Assembly: GCA_027371665.1 (NCBI GenBank)
Contig: DAHXMP010000034.1
Coordinates: forward strand, 1-7,772
Length of the DNA stretch: 7,772 nucleotides
Source: Bacteroidota bacterium
GTDB lineage: Bacteria; Bacteroidota; Ignavibacteria; Kapaibacteriales; UBA2268
Reading direction: 5' to 3'
Shown here: piece by piece, positions 1 through 7,275 of the stretch
How the letters are laid out: each line of letters begins with the position of its first letter
How positions within the stretch are numbered: position 1 is the stretch's first letter
Made by a program: the position numbers and the translations under genes
Notes under the pieces: generated by a model
Databases searched by the model: none
What the model was told of the DNA's origin: nothing
What the model saw: only the letters and a program-made list of their open reading frames with translations

Positions 1-34
1 GTCAAATAAAAGTATTAATTATTATTTTTTTCTG

Positions 35-62
35 GGCGGATAATTATTTATCCGCCTTTTTT
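35..62 (+). terminator. Rho-independent terminator of an upstream gene lying outside the window
   Basis: A perfect 9-bp stem (GGCGGATAA at 35-43, TTATCCGCC at 48-56) encloses a 4-base loop and is followed directly by six T residues (57-62). The T-run lies on the + strand side and there is no A-run before the stem, so it serves a + strand gene ending at or before the left edge. It also insulates bshC from upstream read-through. Confidence 0.88.
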
Positions 63-69
63 ATTTTTG
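62..69 (+). promoter_or_regulatory. Candidate Bacteroidota-type -7 box ahead of bshC
   Basis: TATTTTTG matches the TAnnTTTG -7 consensus of Bacteroidota housekeeping promoters and lies 30 bases before the bshC start. It overlaps the end of the T-tract of the preceding terminator, and no TTTG -33 element is visible at the expected distance. It could be a chance match in AT-rich DNA. Confidence 0.2.
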
Positions 70-99
70 TGTATCATTGATTCTAACAGAAAATAAAAT

Positions 100-1779
100 A
101 TGGTTTCTTATTCTTACAATTTTTTCGAACTGCCGGGATTCTCAAAACTTTTTATTGATTTTATAAATAAAGAGCCCTTCTTCGGTTCGAGGTTTCCTTC
201 AAATTCGGAATTGTTCGGAAACGGTTCATTTTTGGAAAAGCAAAATAATTTCAAAAGAGACAGGCAGGGATTTATATCCGTAATAAATGATTCGATGAAT
301 TGTGTTAGTATTTCCGGGAAGCAGGCTGCCAATATCAAAACCTTAGCGAATGAAAATGCCTTTGCTGTTGTAACAGGTCAGCAGGTAGGCTTTTTCGGAG
401 GTCCTTTATATACGGTTTTGAAAACTTGCACTACAATTGAACTTTCCGAAAAATTAAATTCTTATTATAAGAACAAATCCGGATTCGTTCCTGTCTTCTG
501 GCTTGAGGATAACGACCATGATAACTTGGAAGCCTCACAGGCAGCTATTTTCGATAAAGAATACAAAATCGAACACCTGTTTTGCATGGAGGGAGTTTCA
601 AAGGCTGACAGAACCTGCGTTTCGGAGCGTCAATTCGATAAAACTGTCAAAACGGCATTGGAAAAAATCGAAGAAATACTTCCTGAAACAAAATATAAAA
701 ATGATTTGATTTTAAAACTCAGAAAAATTTATAAGCCGGGTGAATCCTGGGGGGATGCTTTCATTACTTTGTTCAATTCGTGGTTTGGCAGTAAAGGTTT
801 GCTATTTATTAAGGCTTCAGAAGTGAGGAAAAAAGGTTTATGCAAAGAGCCTGTAATGAGAGAATTGCAGACAATCGGTAAGTCGGAAGAAATAATCGAT
901 AGAGCAAACACATTACTCGAGCAAAGCGGCTATCACATTCAGGCGAAGTCATTCGGGGTAAATTTATTTTTCCATGATAAAAACGAAAGGTATCGGATTA
1001 ATAAGGTTTCACCTGATTCTTCGGCTTCGCTTAAAATAGCAAAAAGACAGGATGACACTCAATTCGACTGCAACGGAAAAATTTTCAGTTACGATGAATT
1101 AATTAAACTGGCTGAAAAAGAGCCTCGATTGTTTTCTCCGAATGTTCTGCTTCGTCCCGTTTTTCAGGATTATATCCTGCCGACAGCGGCATACATCGGC
1201 GGTCCAAGCGAGATAGGTTACACGGCACAGATTAAGGAACTATATGAATATTTTTCAGTTCCGATGCCCGCTTTCCTGCCGAGACATTCGGCATCTATAA
1301 TTAACAGCCATTCGGCTAGGTTTCTTGATAAGCAAAAGCTCGAACCTCTGTATTTCACAAAGAAATTTGAAGAAATCGAATCGGAATTGAATAACATTTT
1401 ATTCGATAAAAACATTGAAAAGCTGTTTATGAAAACGAGAAGCCAGATAACCAAAAATTACGAAGAAATAAAGAACGAATCCGCAAAGATTGACCCGACA
1501 CTCATCAGGACAGGTGCAGCTGCATGTCATAAAAGCCTCGAACATTTAGACTCATTGGAGAAAAAGATACAAACAGCACAAAAACGGGTGCATGAGATGA
1601 TTTACGCCCAATACAGGCAGGTTTCGAATTTCTTTTACCCGGAAGGAACAATGCAGGAGCGTATGTTTTCGGCAATAAATTTTATGAATTTGACCGGTGA
1701 AGAACAATTTTTGAATTTGCTCGATGAGTTGACAAAGGGAGGGGTAGACAGGCATTGTTTTGTTAATTTCGTATTATAA
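100..1779 (+). CDS. bshC: Bacillithiol biosynthesis cysteine-adding enzyme BshC
   Basis: BshC is the putative last enzyme of bacillithiol synthesis, joining cysteine to glucosaminyl-malate in the cytoplasm to give the low-molecular-weight thiol used in redox buffering and detoxification. The 559 residues are close to the usual length of about 540. Family hallmarks are seen in order: TGQQVGFFGGPLYT (92-105) and VPVFWLEDNDHDNLE (130-144) in the nucleotide-binding-like core, LRPVFQDYILPTAAYIGGPS (351-370) followed by EIGYTAQIKELYEYF, then a charged helical, coiled-coil-like stretch (about 405-510) and the C-terminal QERMFSAINFMN region. The ATG at 100 has only an A-rich leader and no Shine-Dalgarno site. 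bshA and bshB are not in the window, as is common where these genes are dispersed. The gene is separated from its upstream neighbour by a terminator and converges on mtaB. Confidence 0.95.
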   Translation: MVSYSYNFFELPGFSKLFIDFINKEPFFGSRFPSNSELFGNGSFLEKQNNFKRDRQGFISVINDSMNCVSISGKQAANIKTLANENAFAVVTGQQVGFFGGPLYTVLKTCTTIELSEKLNSYYKNKSGFVPVFWLEDNDHDNLEASQAAIFDKEYKIEHLFCMEGVSKADRTCVSERQFDKTVKTALEKIEEILPETKYKNDLILKLRKIYKPGESWGDAFITLFNSWFGSKGLLFIKASEVRKKGLCKEPVMRELQTIGKSEEIIDRANTLLEQSGYHIQAKSFGVNLFFHDKNERYRINKVSPDSSASLKIAKRQDDTQFDCNGKIFSYDELIKLAEKEPRLFSPNVLLRPVFQDYILPTAAYIGGPSEIGYTAQIKELYEYFSVPMPAFLPRHSASIINSHSARFLDKQKLEPLYFTKKFEEIESELNNILFDKNIEKLFMKTRSQITKNYEEIKNESAKIDPTLIRTGAAACHKSLEHLDSLEKKIQTAQKRVHEMIYAQYRQVSNFFYPEGTMQERMFSAINFMNLTGEEQFLNLLDELTKGGVDRHCFVNFVL

Positions 1780-1791
1780 GTTATTATCGCA

Positions 1792-3087
1792 TTAATTATG
1801 CTGTTGAATTACCTTACTATTGATATAATTCATTTCAGAGTTTAACAATTTTACTTTTACCAAATCTTTTTTTTGTTCATTTTTGAAAACAACTTTAACA
1901 TAATTCTCAGTCCAGCCCTTCCATGTATTTGTTGATTCGTCGTATTGTTCAGGTATAACTGTTTTGATTTTCCCGTTTTGAGACTGGTAAAATTCATTTT
2001 TCTTTTTGTCGGATAAGGCTCTGAGGGCATGTGTTCTGTCTTTTTTTGTATTATGAGGGACTTCATTCGGATAAACCGCCGCTTCAGTGCCGTCTCTTTT
2101 GGAATAGGTAAAGACATGAAGATATGAGATGGGGAGGGAATTAAGCAAATCATAAGTTTCTTTGAAGTGGGAATCAGTCTCGCCGGGGAAACCCGAAATA
2201 ACATCAATGCCGATACAGCAATCTGGAATTTTTTCTTTAATATCATGTACGAGATTTGTGAAAACATCAATATTGTATCTCCGCTTCATCAGTTTCAAAA
2301 TATCAGGCGAGCCGCTCTGGAGAGGAATGTGGAAATGGGGGCACATCTTCTCGGAATTGGAAATAATTTCCAGCAAATCAGGCTTGACAAGATTCGGCTC
2401 AATTGACGAAATTCTGAAACGGAGCTTTAAATCGAGCGATTCGACAAGCTTAACGACATCGGTAAAATTTTCACCCGTCGGAGCCTTGTATTCACCGAGA
2501 TTTACGCCCGAAAGAATTATTTCGTTAAATTCGGTTTCGTTAAGTTCCAGCAGTTTGTTTCTCAAATCATCGAATTTCATGCTCCGGCTTCCGCCGCGTG
2601 CCGAGGGTATAGTGCAATATGTACAGACATAATCGCAGCCGTCCTGTATTTTCAGTACAACGCGTGTATGATTCTCGTTGTCAACAGAAGATGCACCGTG
2701 AAATTCGACGTGTTCGAGTTTCCCTATATATAAACCGAGCTTGTTTCTTTTTTGAAAATTGCCGATTAATTCGGGAATGTGGTACTTTTCCTCGTTGCCG
2801 AAAATTGCATCCACACCTTCGATTGCAGAAATTTCATCGCTTCGCAATTGTGCATAACAACCCATTACACCGATGAAGGCATTCGGAGAAGTGCGGATTG
2901 CACGCCTGATAATTTTTCGGCAATCGGCATCGGCTTCACGGGTAACCGTACAGGTATTAATCAGCACGGCATCGGAGGGATTGCCGAAAGGAACGATGGA
3001 ATGTCCAAGTTTCTCGAACTGTTCCTGGATTTCAGCCGTCTCCGAAAAATTGACTTTGCAGCCTATATTATAGAAAGAAATTTTCAT
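1792..3087 (-). CDS. mtaB: tRNA (N6-threonylcarbamoyladenosine(37)-C2)-methylthiotransferase MtaB
   Basis: MtaB is a radical-SAM enzyme that adds a methylthio group to t6A37 of ANN-decoding tRNAs, giving ms2t6A, which stabilises codon-anticodon pairing. The 431 residues show the three-domain methylthiotransferase layout. The N-terminal domain has the three cluster cysteines C10 (NIGCKVN), C46 (NTCTVT) and C77 (GCYAQ). The radical-SAM motif CDYVCTYC supplies C151, C155 and C158, followed by HIPLQSGS (253-260) and DVISGFPGET (295-304). The C-terminal TRAM RNA-binding domain spans about 370-430 and contains GWTENYVKVVF. The N-terminal NIGCKVN and the short TRAM fit MtaB better than MiaB or RimO. 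The ATG start has no clear Shine-Dalgarno site. The stop lies 12 bases from the bshC stop, and no terminator hairpin is visible between these convergent genes. Confidence 0.95.
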   Translation of the reverse strand: MKISFYNIGCKVNFSETAEIQEQFEKLGHSIVPFGNPSDAVLINTCTVTREADADCRKIIRRAIRTSPNAFIGVMGCYAQLRSDEISAIEGVDAIFGNEEKYHIPELIGNFQKRNKLGLYIGKLEHVEFHGASSVDNENHTRVVLKIQDGCDYVCTYCTIPSARGGSRSMKFDDLRNKLLELNETEFNEIILSGVNLGEYKAPTGENFTDVVKLVESLDLKLRFRISSIEPNLVKPDLLEIISNSEKMCPHFHIPLQSGSPDILKLMKRRYNIDVFTNLVHDIKEKIPDCCIGIDVISGFPGETDSHFKETYDLLNSLPISYLHVFTYSKRDGTEAAVYPNEVPHNTKKDRTHALRALSDKKKNEFYQSQNGKIKTVIPEQYDESTNTWKGWTENYVKVVFKNEQKKDLVKVKLLNSEMNYINSKVIQQHN

Positions 3088-3132
3088 TATTTTATAATGT
3101 CAAATCAATACGTTTATATAACGAATTTTAGA

Positions 3133-3140
3133 CAAAGCTA
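3133..3140 (-). promoter_or_regulatory. Candidate Bacteroidota-type -7 box ahead of mtaB
   Basis: On the minus strand this reads TAGCTTTG, an exact match to TAnnTTTG, 45 bases before the mtaB ATG, within the 130-base gap between the lipoprotein stop and mtaB. No good -33 TTTG is seen upstream. It would let mtaB be transcribed independently of the upstream lipoprotein gene. Confidence 0.3.
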
Positions 3141-3217
3141 ATTTATTATGATATTTATTTTTAGGAAAAACAGATACAGTAATTTAAAATGTGATACCGC
3201 GATAATCAAGAAACAAC

Positions 3218-4042
3218 TTACTTTCCAATATTTAATAACCCTTTCCTTCTTCCGGACTGCACTTTCATTTCATCTTTGATAATGAACAGATGTTCACCTG
3301 TATGTCCTTCGCTGTACCATGGCTGAAAAGTTAAACCCGCCGGGATTTTGACAAAATCCTTTTTCCTTATTCCACCTCTTTTTCCTCTTCCTTTTTTGCT
3401 TGGGACATTATTATAAAATTTAATAAACCGTCCATCACCTTCCATAAGACTGTCAATATATATATCACCGATATAATTATCAAGGCTGTCACTAACATCA
3501 AATGTGATTTCGTTTAAACCCGATGACTGCTGGTTTATTACATTCATATTGATTGATTTGAGTACATATTTTCCCGGCTCGATACAAAAAGAAAATGGTT
3601 CATTTGCTTTAAAGCTCATTCTAAAATTCTCTGCTCCCGGAAAAGTATCGGCAACATTTTGCATATATAAATTAAAAATCGGAACCAGTTTGGCTGTATC
3701 AGGGAAAGAACCGTAAATCAACTTGCCATTACTACCGAGAACATATTTTATATCTTCATATTCATAAAGATTTTGCGGAGGATTATAATTATTATTGGGA
3801 GAAGGGTCGAATAAAATGCCATCACTTGTCTTTTCAATAAATTTTCCATGGACCAAAACATCAGTCAGAAATCCCTTTAAAAGCATTACCGTGTCTTTGT
3901 TATCAGGCTTTAAGCGGTAATGGAAACAACCCGATATTGTAGTGGGACAATTTGGTTTTATTTCTTTAGTTAATAAATTAGTATAAGACACACATCCACT
4001 CAAAAGAGCGAGAATCAGAAGATAATAAATAATTTTTATCAT
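3218..4042 (-). CDS. Putative outer-membrane or periplasmic lipoprotein of unknown family
   Basis: I do not recognise the family. The frame is open from a TTG at 4099, but the ATG at 4042 is the better start: it places a short Lys residue, a hydrophobic segment (IIYYLLILALL) and a lipobox LSGC at residues 14-17, a standard type II signal peptide with Cys17 as the lipidated residue. The predicted precursor is 274 residues and the mature part 258. A segment FSFCIEPGKYVL followed by ITFDV and NYIGDIYID has the look of a small beta-sandwich seen in some lipoproteins (DUF2846-like), but this is only a resemblance. A basic patch, KKGRGKRGGIRKK, lies at about residues 216-228. There are no catalytic motifs I can name. 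It lies 153 bases downstream of the glycosyltransferase on the same strand, with no clear terminator between them, so co-transcription is possible but unproven. Confidence 0.75.
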   Translation of the reverse strand: MIKIIYYLLILALLSGCVSYTNLLTKEIKPNCPTTISGCFHYRLKPDNKDTVMLLKGFLTDVLVHGKFIEKTSDGILFDPSPNNNYNPPQNLYEYEDIKYVLGSNGKLIYGSFPDTAKLVPIFNLYMQNVADTFPGAENFRMSFKANEPFSFCIEPGKYVLKSINMNVINQQSSGLNEITFDVSDSLDNYIGDIYIDSLMEGDGRFIKFYNNVPSKKGRGKRGGIRKKDFVKIPAGLTFQPWYSEGHTGEHLFIIKDEMKVQSGRRKGLLNIGK

Positions 4043-4195
4043 AAGGTTAAATAATGATAATTGTAGTTTCAAAACTTTTAGTATTCTTAGACAAATCAAA
4101 TATTTTATGACTTTATTAAGATAAGAATTTGAATGGAAAAATCAAAGTTCATATTAAGTTATAATGAAAATTACATAGTATTTTAAACATACACT

Positions 4196-5359
4196 TTATA
4201 AGATTACCCGGTTTACAAAACCGAGCATATTTTTTCCGTCAACATCCCAGTTGTATTTTTCGAGAAATGCCTTTCTGCCGTTTCCGGACATTTGCTTAAT
4301 ATTCATTCCACGAATGTTGATAATAGCATTGGCAATTTCATTTTCATCATTGCAATCAACCGATATACCTGCATTGGTTTCATTTATCAGTCTTGCCATA
4401 GGAATTGCCTGTGACACAATCATCGGCTTGCCTGCTGCCAAATAATCGAAAAATTTATTTGCTATTATATGATTGATAAATTCATTGTTTTTGAAAGGCA
4501 AAATTCCGACATCCATTTCACTATAAAGCTTTTCAATATCCGAATGAGAATAAGAGCCGGTAAACTTTATCCTTTCCGGGCATTCAGACCTATCGGCAAT
4601 TTCACAAAGTAATTTGTATGTTTCACCTGAACCTGCAATCGTCAGCCTTATATCGGGTAATTTACCGGCAGCAATAATAAATCCTTTAACCATTTTATCA
4701 AGATTTCTGTCAGGGGTCATATAGCCATGATATGCGAATTCAACAAGGGAATTATCAATGCCAATTCTCACATTATCAAACCACTGCTTTTCCGGTGTAT
4801 TATGTATAACCTGCATTTTTTCAATCGGGAAAGAATATAAATTATTTAATCTTTGGCTTAGCTCGTAACTAACTGTTAGAATTCCGTCCATCAGGTGAAC
4901 ACTTCTTTTTTCCACTCTCCCGGGTATGTTTAAATAATGTACGGCAATTCTTTTAAAAATATTCCTGTAATATTTGTCCCATCCCTTCATGGCGGCCGGA
5001 TAATGCTCGGCCATGTCCATTATGACCGGTATTCCGAATTTTCTGCCGGCTTTGCCGCAGGCTTCCGCAAGCATGATTTCCCTGGGTATGATGAGTGAAG
5101 GTTTGAACTCCCTGATTGCATTCATAATTGCTTTTTTCCAGACAGGATTTGACGACAATGGCGTTGAAAATTTCCGGGGTAGTTTGTACCCTGAACGAAT
5201 AATTGTAATTCCATCAATCAATTCACGCTCGGGCTGTTTGCCGTCCCACCTGGCAAGTATAATCACATTGAAATTATTTTTATGAAGAGTATTGCAAATC
5301 TTTTCGATTCTCGGGTCCCAAGGATATGGACTCTTCCATACATATAAAATACTCTTCAA
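4196..5359 (-). CDS. Glycosyltransferase, GT-B fold, GT4-like (group 1)
   Basis: This is a likely cytoplasmic glycosyltransferase that moves a sugar from a nucleotide-sugar donor to a glycan or lipid acceptor for surface polysaccharide; donor and acceptor cannot be read from the sequence. The 387 residues fit a GT4 protein. The first Rossmann strand SILYVWKSPYPWDPRIEK (3-20) opens the acceptor half. The donor half has VIHNTPEKQWF (184-194), YHGYMTPDRNLDKMVKGF (210-227), LTIAGSGE (239-246), IKFTGSYSHSDIEKLYSEMD (264-283), and the nucleotide-sugar site IIANKFFDYLAAGKPMIVS (298-316). The EX7E-type motif there is degenerate, with Asp305 where Glu is usual. The start codon is TTG at 5357-5359: the frame has a stop 14 codons above it with no ATG between, and the next internal Met falls about 79 residues in, past the first strand. 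A weak AGAG precedes the TTG. It is divergent from the T9SS gene and upstream of the lipoprotein gene. Confidence 0.88.
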   Translation of the reverse strand: MKSILYVWKSPYPWDPRIEKICNTLHKNNFNVIILARWDGKQPERELIDGITIIRSGYKLPRKFSTPLSSNPVWKKAIMNAIREFKPSLIIPREIMLAEACGKAGRKFGIPVIMDMAEHYPAAMKGWDKYYRNIFKRIAVHYLNIPGRVEKRSVHLMDGILTVSYELSQRLNNLYSFPIEKMQVIHNTPEKQWFDNVRIGIDNSLVEFAYHGYMTPDRNLDKMVKGFIIAAGKLPDIRLTIAGSGETYKLLCEIADRSECPERIKFTGSYSHSDIEKLYSEMDVGILPFKNNEFINHIIANKFFDYLAAGKPMIVSQAIPMARLINETNAGISVDCNDENEIANAIINIRGMNIKQMSGNGRKAFLEKYNWDVDGKNMLGFVNRVIL

Positions 5360-5452
5360 ATTGGCTCTGCTATATATAATGATTTTTTTTTGATTACAAG
5401 TTATTATTCAATTAAACGGCATTTTTATTTAAATATTTTGAGTCATTTTTTA

Positions 5453-5481
5453 TTGACCGTAATATTGGTTTCATTAATAAA
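5453..5481 (+). promoter_or_regulatory. Weak candidate promoter for the T9SS repeat protein
   Basis: TTGACC (5453-5458) and AATAAA (5476-5481) are spaced by 17 bases and resemble sigma-70 -35/-10 boxes. A TAAATTTTG just beyond (5478-5486) is one base off the Bacteroidota TAnnTTTG spacing. The 192-base divergent region must hold the promoters of both flanking genes, but neither can be fixed by eye. Confidence 0.2.
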
Positions 5482-5538
5482 TTTTGTAACTTTAAGATAT
5501 TAATATCGTAAGGAAATTATATATAATTTTTAATATTC

Positions 5539-5544
5539 AAGGTG
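5539..5544 (+). promoter_or_regulatory. Ribosome binding site of the T9SS repeat protein
   Basis: AAGGTG lies 7 bases before the ATG at 5552 and differs at one position from AAGGAG. It supports this start, which also gives a textbook signal peptide. Confidence 0.6.
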
Positions 5545-5551
5545 TAAAATA

Positions 5552-6931
5552 ATGAAAAAAATTTTTACTTTAGGTGCTTTTTTGTTGCTTGCAGGCTCTT
5601 TATTTTGTGATTTACAGGCTCAACCCGTTATCCAGGCTGAGAGCAGGGATAATTTAGTCGGACTTATCGGCAAATACTCCGAATCTACATATTACACAGG
5701 CTCGGATAGTGCATGGCAGGGTAACATCAAAAGAATTTATCACTATAACGGGAAAATCAATCCTACTGAATTTATCCAGCAGACATGGTTCCAGGATGGC
5801 TGGGCAAATAATACTAAATACTCCTATGAGTACGATGCTAATGACAGCCTTATCGGTTATCTTGAAATGGAAGACCAGGGAGGCAATTGGTATAATTCTA
5901 CTAGGCACACTTTTACAAGAGACAATTCCGGGAATATCATAGTTCATCTTCAGGAATTATCATATGGCCCTGTAAATTGGGTTAATTCAACAAAAGATAC
6001 TTTTTCCTACGATGCTAATAACCGCGTCATCAAGGACATCACCTTTGACTGGCAAAGTTCGGAATGGGTTAATAACAAGAAAACTTCTTATTCATGGGAT
6101 GCTAACGGAAATATGACTGCATTGCTTCAGCAAAACTGGACTGATTCCGTAAATGGCTGGGCAAACAGTTCTCAGGTTGTTACGACATATGATGGAAACG
6201 GCAATATGACTCGGCAAAAAACACAATTCTGGGTTGACACACTTTCATCGTGGATTGATTTCAGGGTTGAAGACAGAACTTATAATTCAAACGGCAAACT
6301 CGAGGAGTCAGTAACACAGCAGTTCAGGGATACCTCTATTGTTAATAACAATAAAAACGATTACGTTTACAATGGAAATGGCAACCTCGACACGATGATG
6401 ACTTACAGGTGGCGCGACAGCACAGGTGTATGGCAGTTGTTATCAAGAACATCATACACTTATGATAATAATAACAAAACAACAGAATACTTAATTGAAT
6501 CTATGTCCGCTGGCAACTGGGTAAATGCAACACATGCCTTTTATCAGTACACTGCAGACGGATACCTGGCAGACTATAAAAAATATCAGTGGCACGACAG
6601 TTCCTGGAATAATAATGTCTGGCTGAGTTATGATTTTAATCCTTTGAAAGCCGTAGAACAAGTTGATAATAAAATATCATCATGTATATCTTCACCAAAT
6701 CCTTTTTCAAACAATACCTTAATAACTTACAACCTTAATGAAGCCACTGAGGTTGATTTAAAGGTTTTTGACTTATTTGGAAATGAAGTATTTTCACTCG
6801 GTAAGCATTACCAGGATAAAGGCGAGCATTTCATCATGTTTAATGCAGACGCACTGCCGTCTGGAGCTTATATTTGCAAACTGCAAAGCGGAAAAATAAT
6901 ATTAAGCACGAAATTAATCAGGATAAATTAA
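5552..6931 (+). CDS. Secreted YD-like repeat protein with T9SS type A sorting domain
   Basis: A 459-residue exported protein. An N-terminal signal peptide (KK, then IFTLGAFLLLAGSLF, cleavage near LQAQ-P at 24/25) sends it through Sec. The C-terminal part from about 375 (SSPNPFSNNTLITYNL, VDLKVFDLFGNEV, LPSGAYICKL, STKLIRIN) is a canonical T9SS type A sorting domain, so the product should cross the outer membrane and be released or anchored on the surface. Between them are ten tandem units of 27-31 residues, each starting with a Y-D/N-x-N-G-N-like turn and carrying a W-x-D-S...W-V-N core, related in look to RHS/YD repeats. No enzymatic domain is visible. The likely role is structural or adhesive, which is inference. 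It is monocistronic, with its own Shine-Dalgarno site and terminator. Confidence 0.9.
   Translation: MKKIFTLGAFLLLAGSLFCDLQAQPVIQAESRDNLVGLIGKYSESTYYTGSDSAWQGNIKRIYHYNGKINPTEFIQQTWFQDGWANNTKYSYEYDANDSLIGYLEMEDQGGNWYNSTRHTFTRDNSGNIIVHLQELSYGPVNWVNSTKDTFSYDANNRVIKDITFDWQSSEWVNNKKTSYSWDANGNMTALLQQNWTDSVNGWANSSQVVTTYDGNGNMTRQKTQFWVDTLSSWIDFRVEDRTYNSNGKLEESVTQQFRDTSIVNNNKNDYVYNGNGNLDTMMTYRWRDSTGVWQLLSRTSYTYDNNNKTTEYLIESMSAGNWVNATHAFYQYTADGYLADYKKYQWHDSSWNNNVWLSYDFNPLKAVEQVDNKISSCISSPNPFSNNTLITYNLNEATEVDLKVFDLFGNEVFSLGKHYQDKGEHFIMFNADALPSGAYICKLQSGKIILSTKLIRIN
5744..6628 (+). repeat. Ten diverged tandem repeats of about 30 codons (YD-like)
   Basis: Within the T9SS cargo the tyrosine of the turn motif, or its equivalent, recurs at residues 65, 94, 123, 153, 182, 213, 244, 273, 304, 333 and 360, a spacing of 27-31. 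Typical turns are YDANNR, WDANGN, YDGNGN and YNGNGN, each followed about 13-20 residues later by W-x-D-S and then W-V/A-N. The copies are diverged at protein and DNA level, so this is an old repeat architecture, not a recent expansion. Confidence 0.8.
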
Positions 6932-6960
6932 CAATTATTGTTTCTAGTAATATATTCGAT

Positions 6961-6988
6961 AAAAGGGTGTTTGAAAAGCACCCTTTTT
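6961..6988 (+). terminator. Rho-independent terminator after the T9SS repeat protein gene
   Basis: AAAAGGGTG (6961-6969) pairs with CACCCTTTT (6979-6987) around a 9-base interval (TG wobble possible at 6970/6978), with T residues at 6984-6988. It begins 30 bases after the stop codon at 6931. The stem is flanked by A and T runs, so it could work weakly in both directions, but no minus-strand gene ends here. Confidence 0.8.
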
Positions 6989-7264
6989 AATTGAAAATAA
7001 ATGACTTGCAATCTTTTAAGGCAATATGTAATTAATAATAATATTAGTAAATTATCAATAAAAGACAAAAAACTTCTTTTTTAATCAATTTTATGTTAAG
7101 TTTGAAAATATATTTTTATATCAGAAATATTTATCCTATGAAATAACAGGTTGAATGTTTTTTTGTTATTTTAGACATTTGGGTTAGAAAATATATTATA
7201 GTTTTTATCTGAACTAATATGAGGAATTAAAAAATTAATAATTGTCATTATTTCCACACATTAT
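6989..7264. other. AT-rich intergenic leader without a detectable gene
   Basis: About 280 bases of very AT-rich DNA between the terminator and the ribosome binding site of the cytochrome-like gene. I see no credible small ORF with a ribosome binding site, no tRNA-like fold and no strong hairpin. It probably carries the promoter and a fairly long 5' leader for the downstream gene. Short T- and A-runs and TAATAATATTA-type palindromes occur but are expected at this composition. Confidence 0.5.
7097..7104 (+). promoter_or_regulatory. Candidate Bacteroidota-type -7 box ahead of the cytochrome-like gene
   Basis: TAAGTTTG is an exact TAnnTTTG match. If used, transcription would start near 7111 and leave a leader of about 165 bases. 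No TTTG -33 element is seen at the usual distance, so support is weak. Confidence 0.22.
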
Positions 7265-7271
7265 AGGAGGT
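7265..7271 (+). promoter_or_regulatory. Strong Shine-Dalgarno site of the cytochrome-like gene
   Basis: AGGAGGT lies 4 bases before the ATG at 7276 and is a full anti-Shine-Dalgarno match. It is clearly stronger than the sites on bshC, mtaB, the lipoprotein and the glycosyltransferase, and fixes the start. Confidence 0.85.
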
Positions 7272-7275
7272 AAAC

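Noticed and set aside
1780..1791. A bidirectional terminator between convergent bshC and mtaB.
   Set aside because: The gap is only 12 bases and I could not find a GC-rich hairpin there or in the adjoining gene ends.
2162..2632. A 156-codon open frame on the + strand within mtaB.
   Set aside because: It lies wholly antisense to a full-length, motif-complete mtaB, has no ribosome binding site or recognisable domain, and is a shadow frame.
3170..3217. A possible terminator after the lipoprotein gene (TGATTATCGCGGTATCA on the minus strand).
   Set aside because: Only four outer base pairs form before mismatches, and no T-run follows on the minus strand.
4043..4099. A longer start (TTG at 4099) for the lipoprotein, adding 19 residues.
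   Set aside because: It would place a poor, extra hydrophobic stretch before a complete type II signal peptide that begins naturally at the ATG at 4042.
5552..6931. An RHS toxin or polymorphic toxin reading of the YD-like repeat protein.
   Set aside because: It is far too short, lacks the RHS core boundary motif and any C-terminal toxin domain, and ends in a T9SS sorting domain; no immunity gene follows.
7020..7060. Short AT palindromes such as TAATAATATTA in the leader, considered as an operator or attachment site.
   Set aside because: Such palindromes are expected at this AT content and none has a matching partner or recognisable binding consensus.
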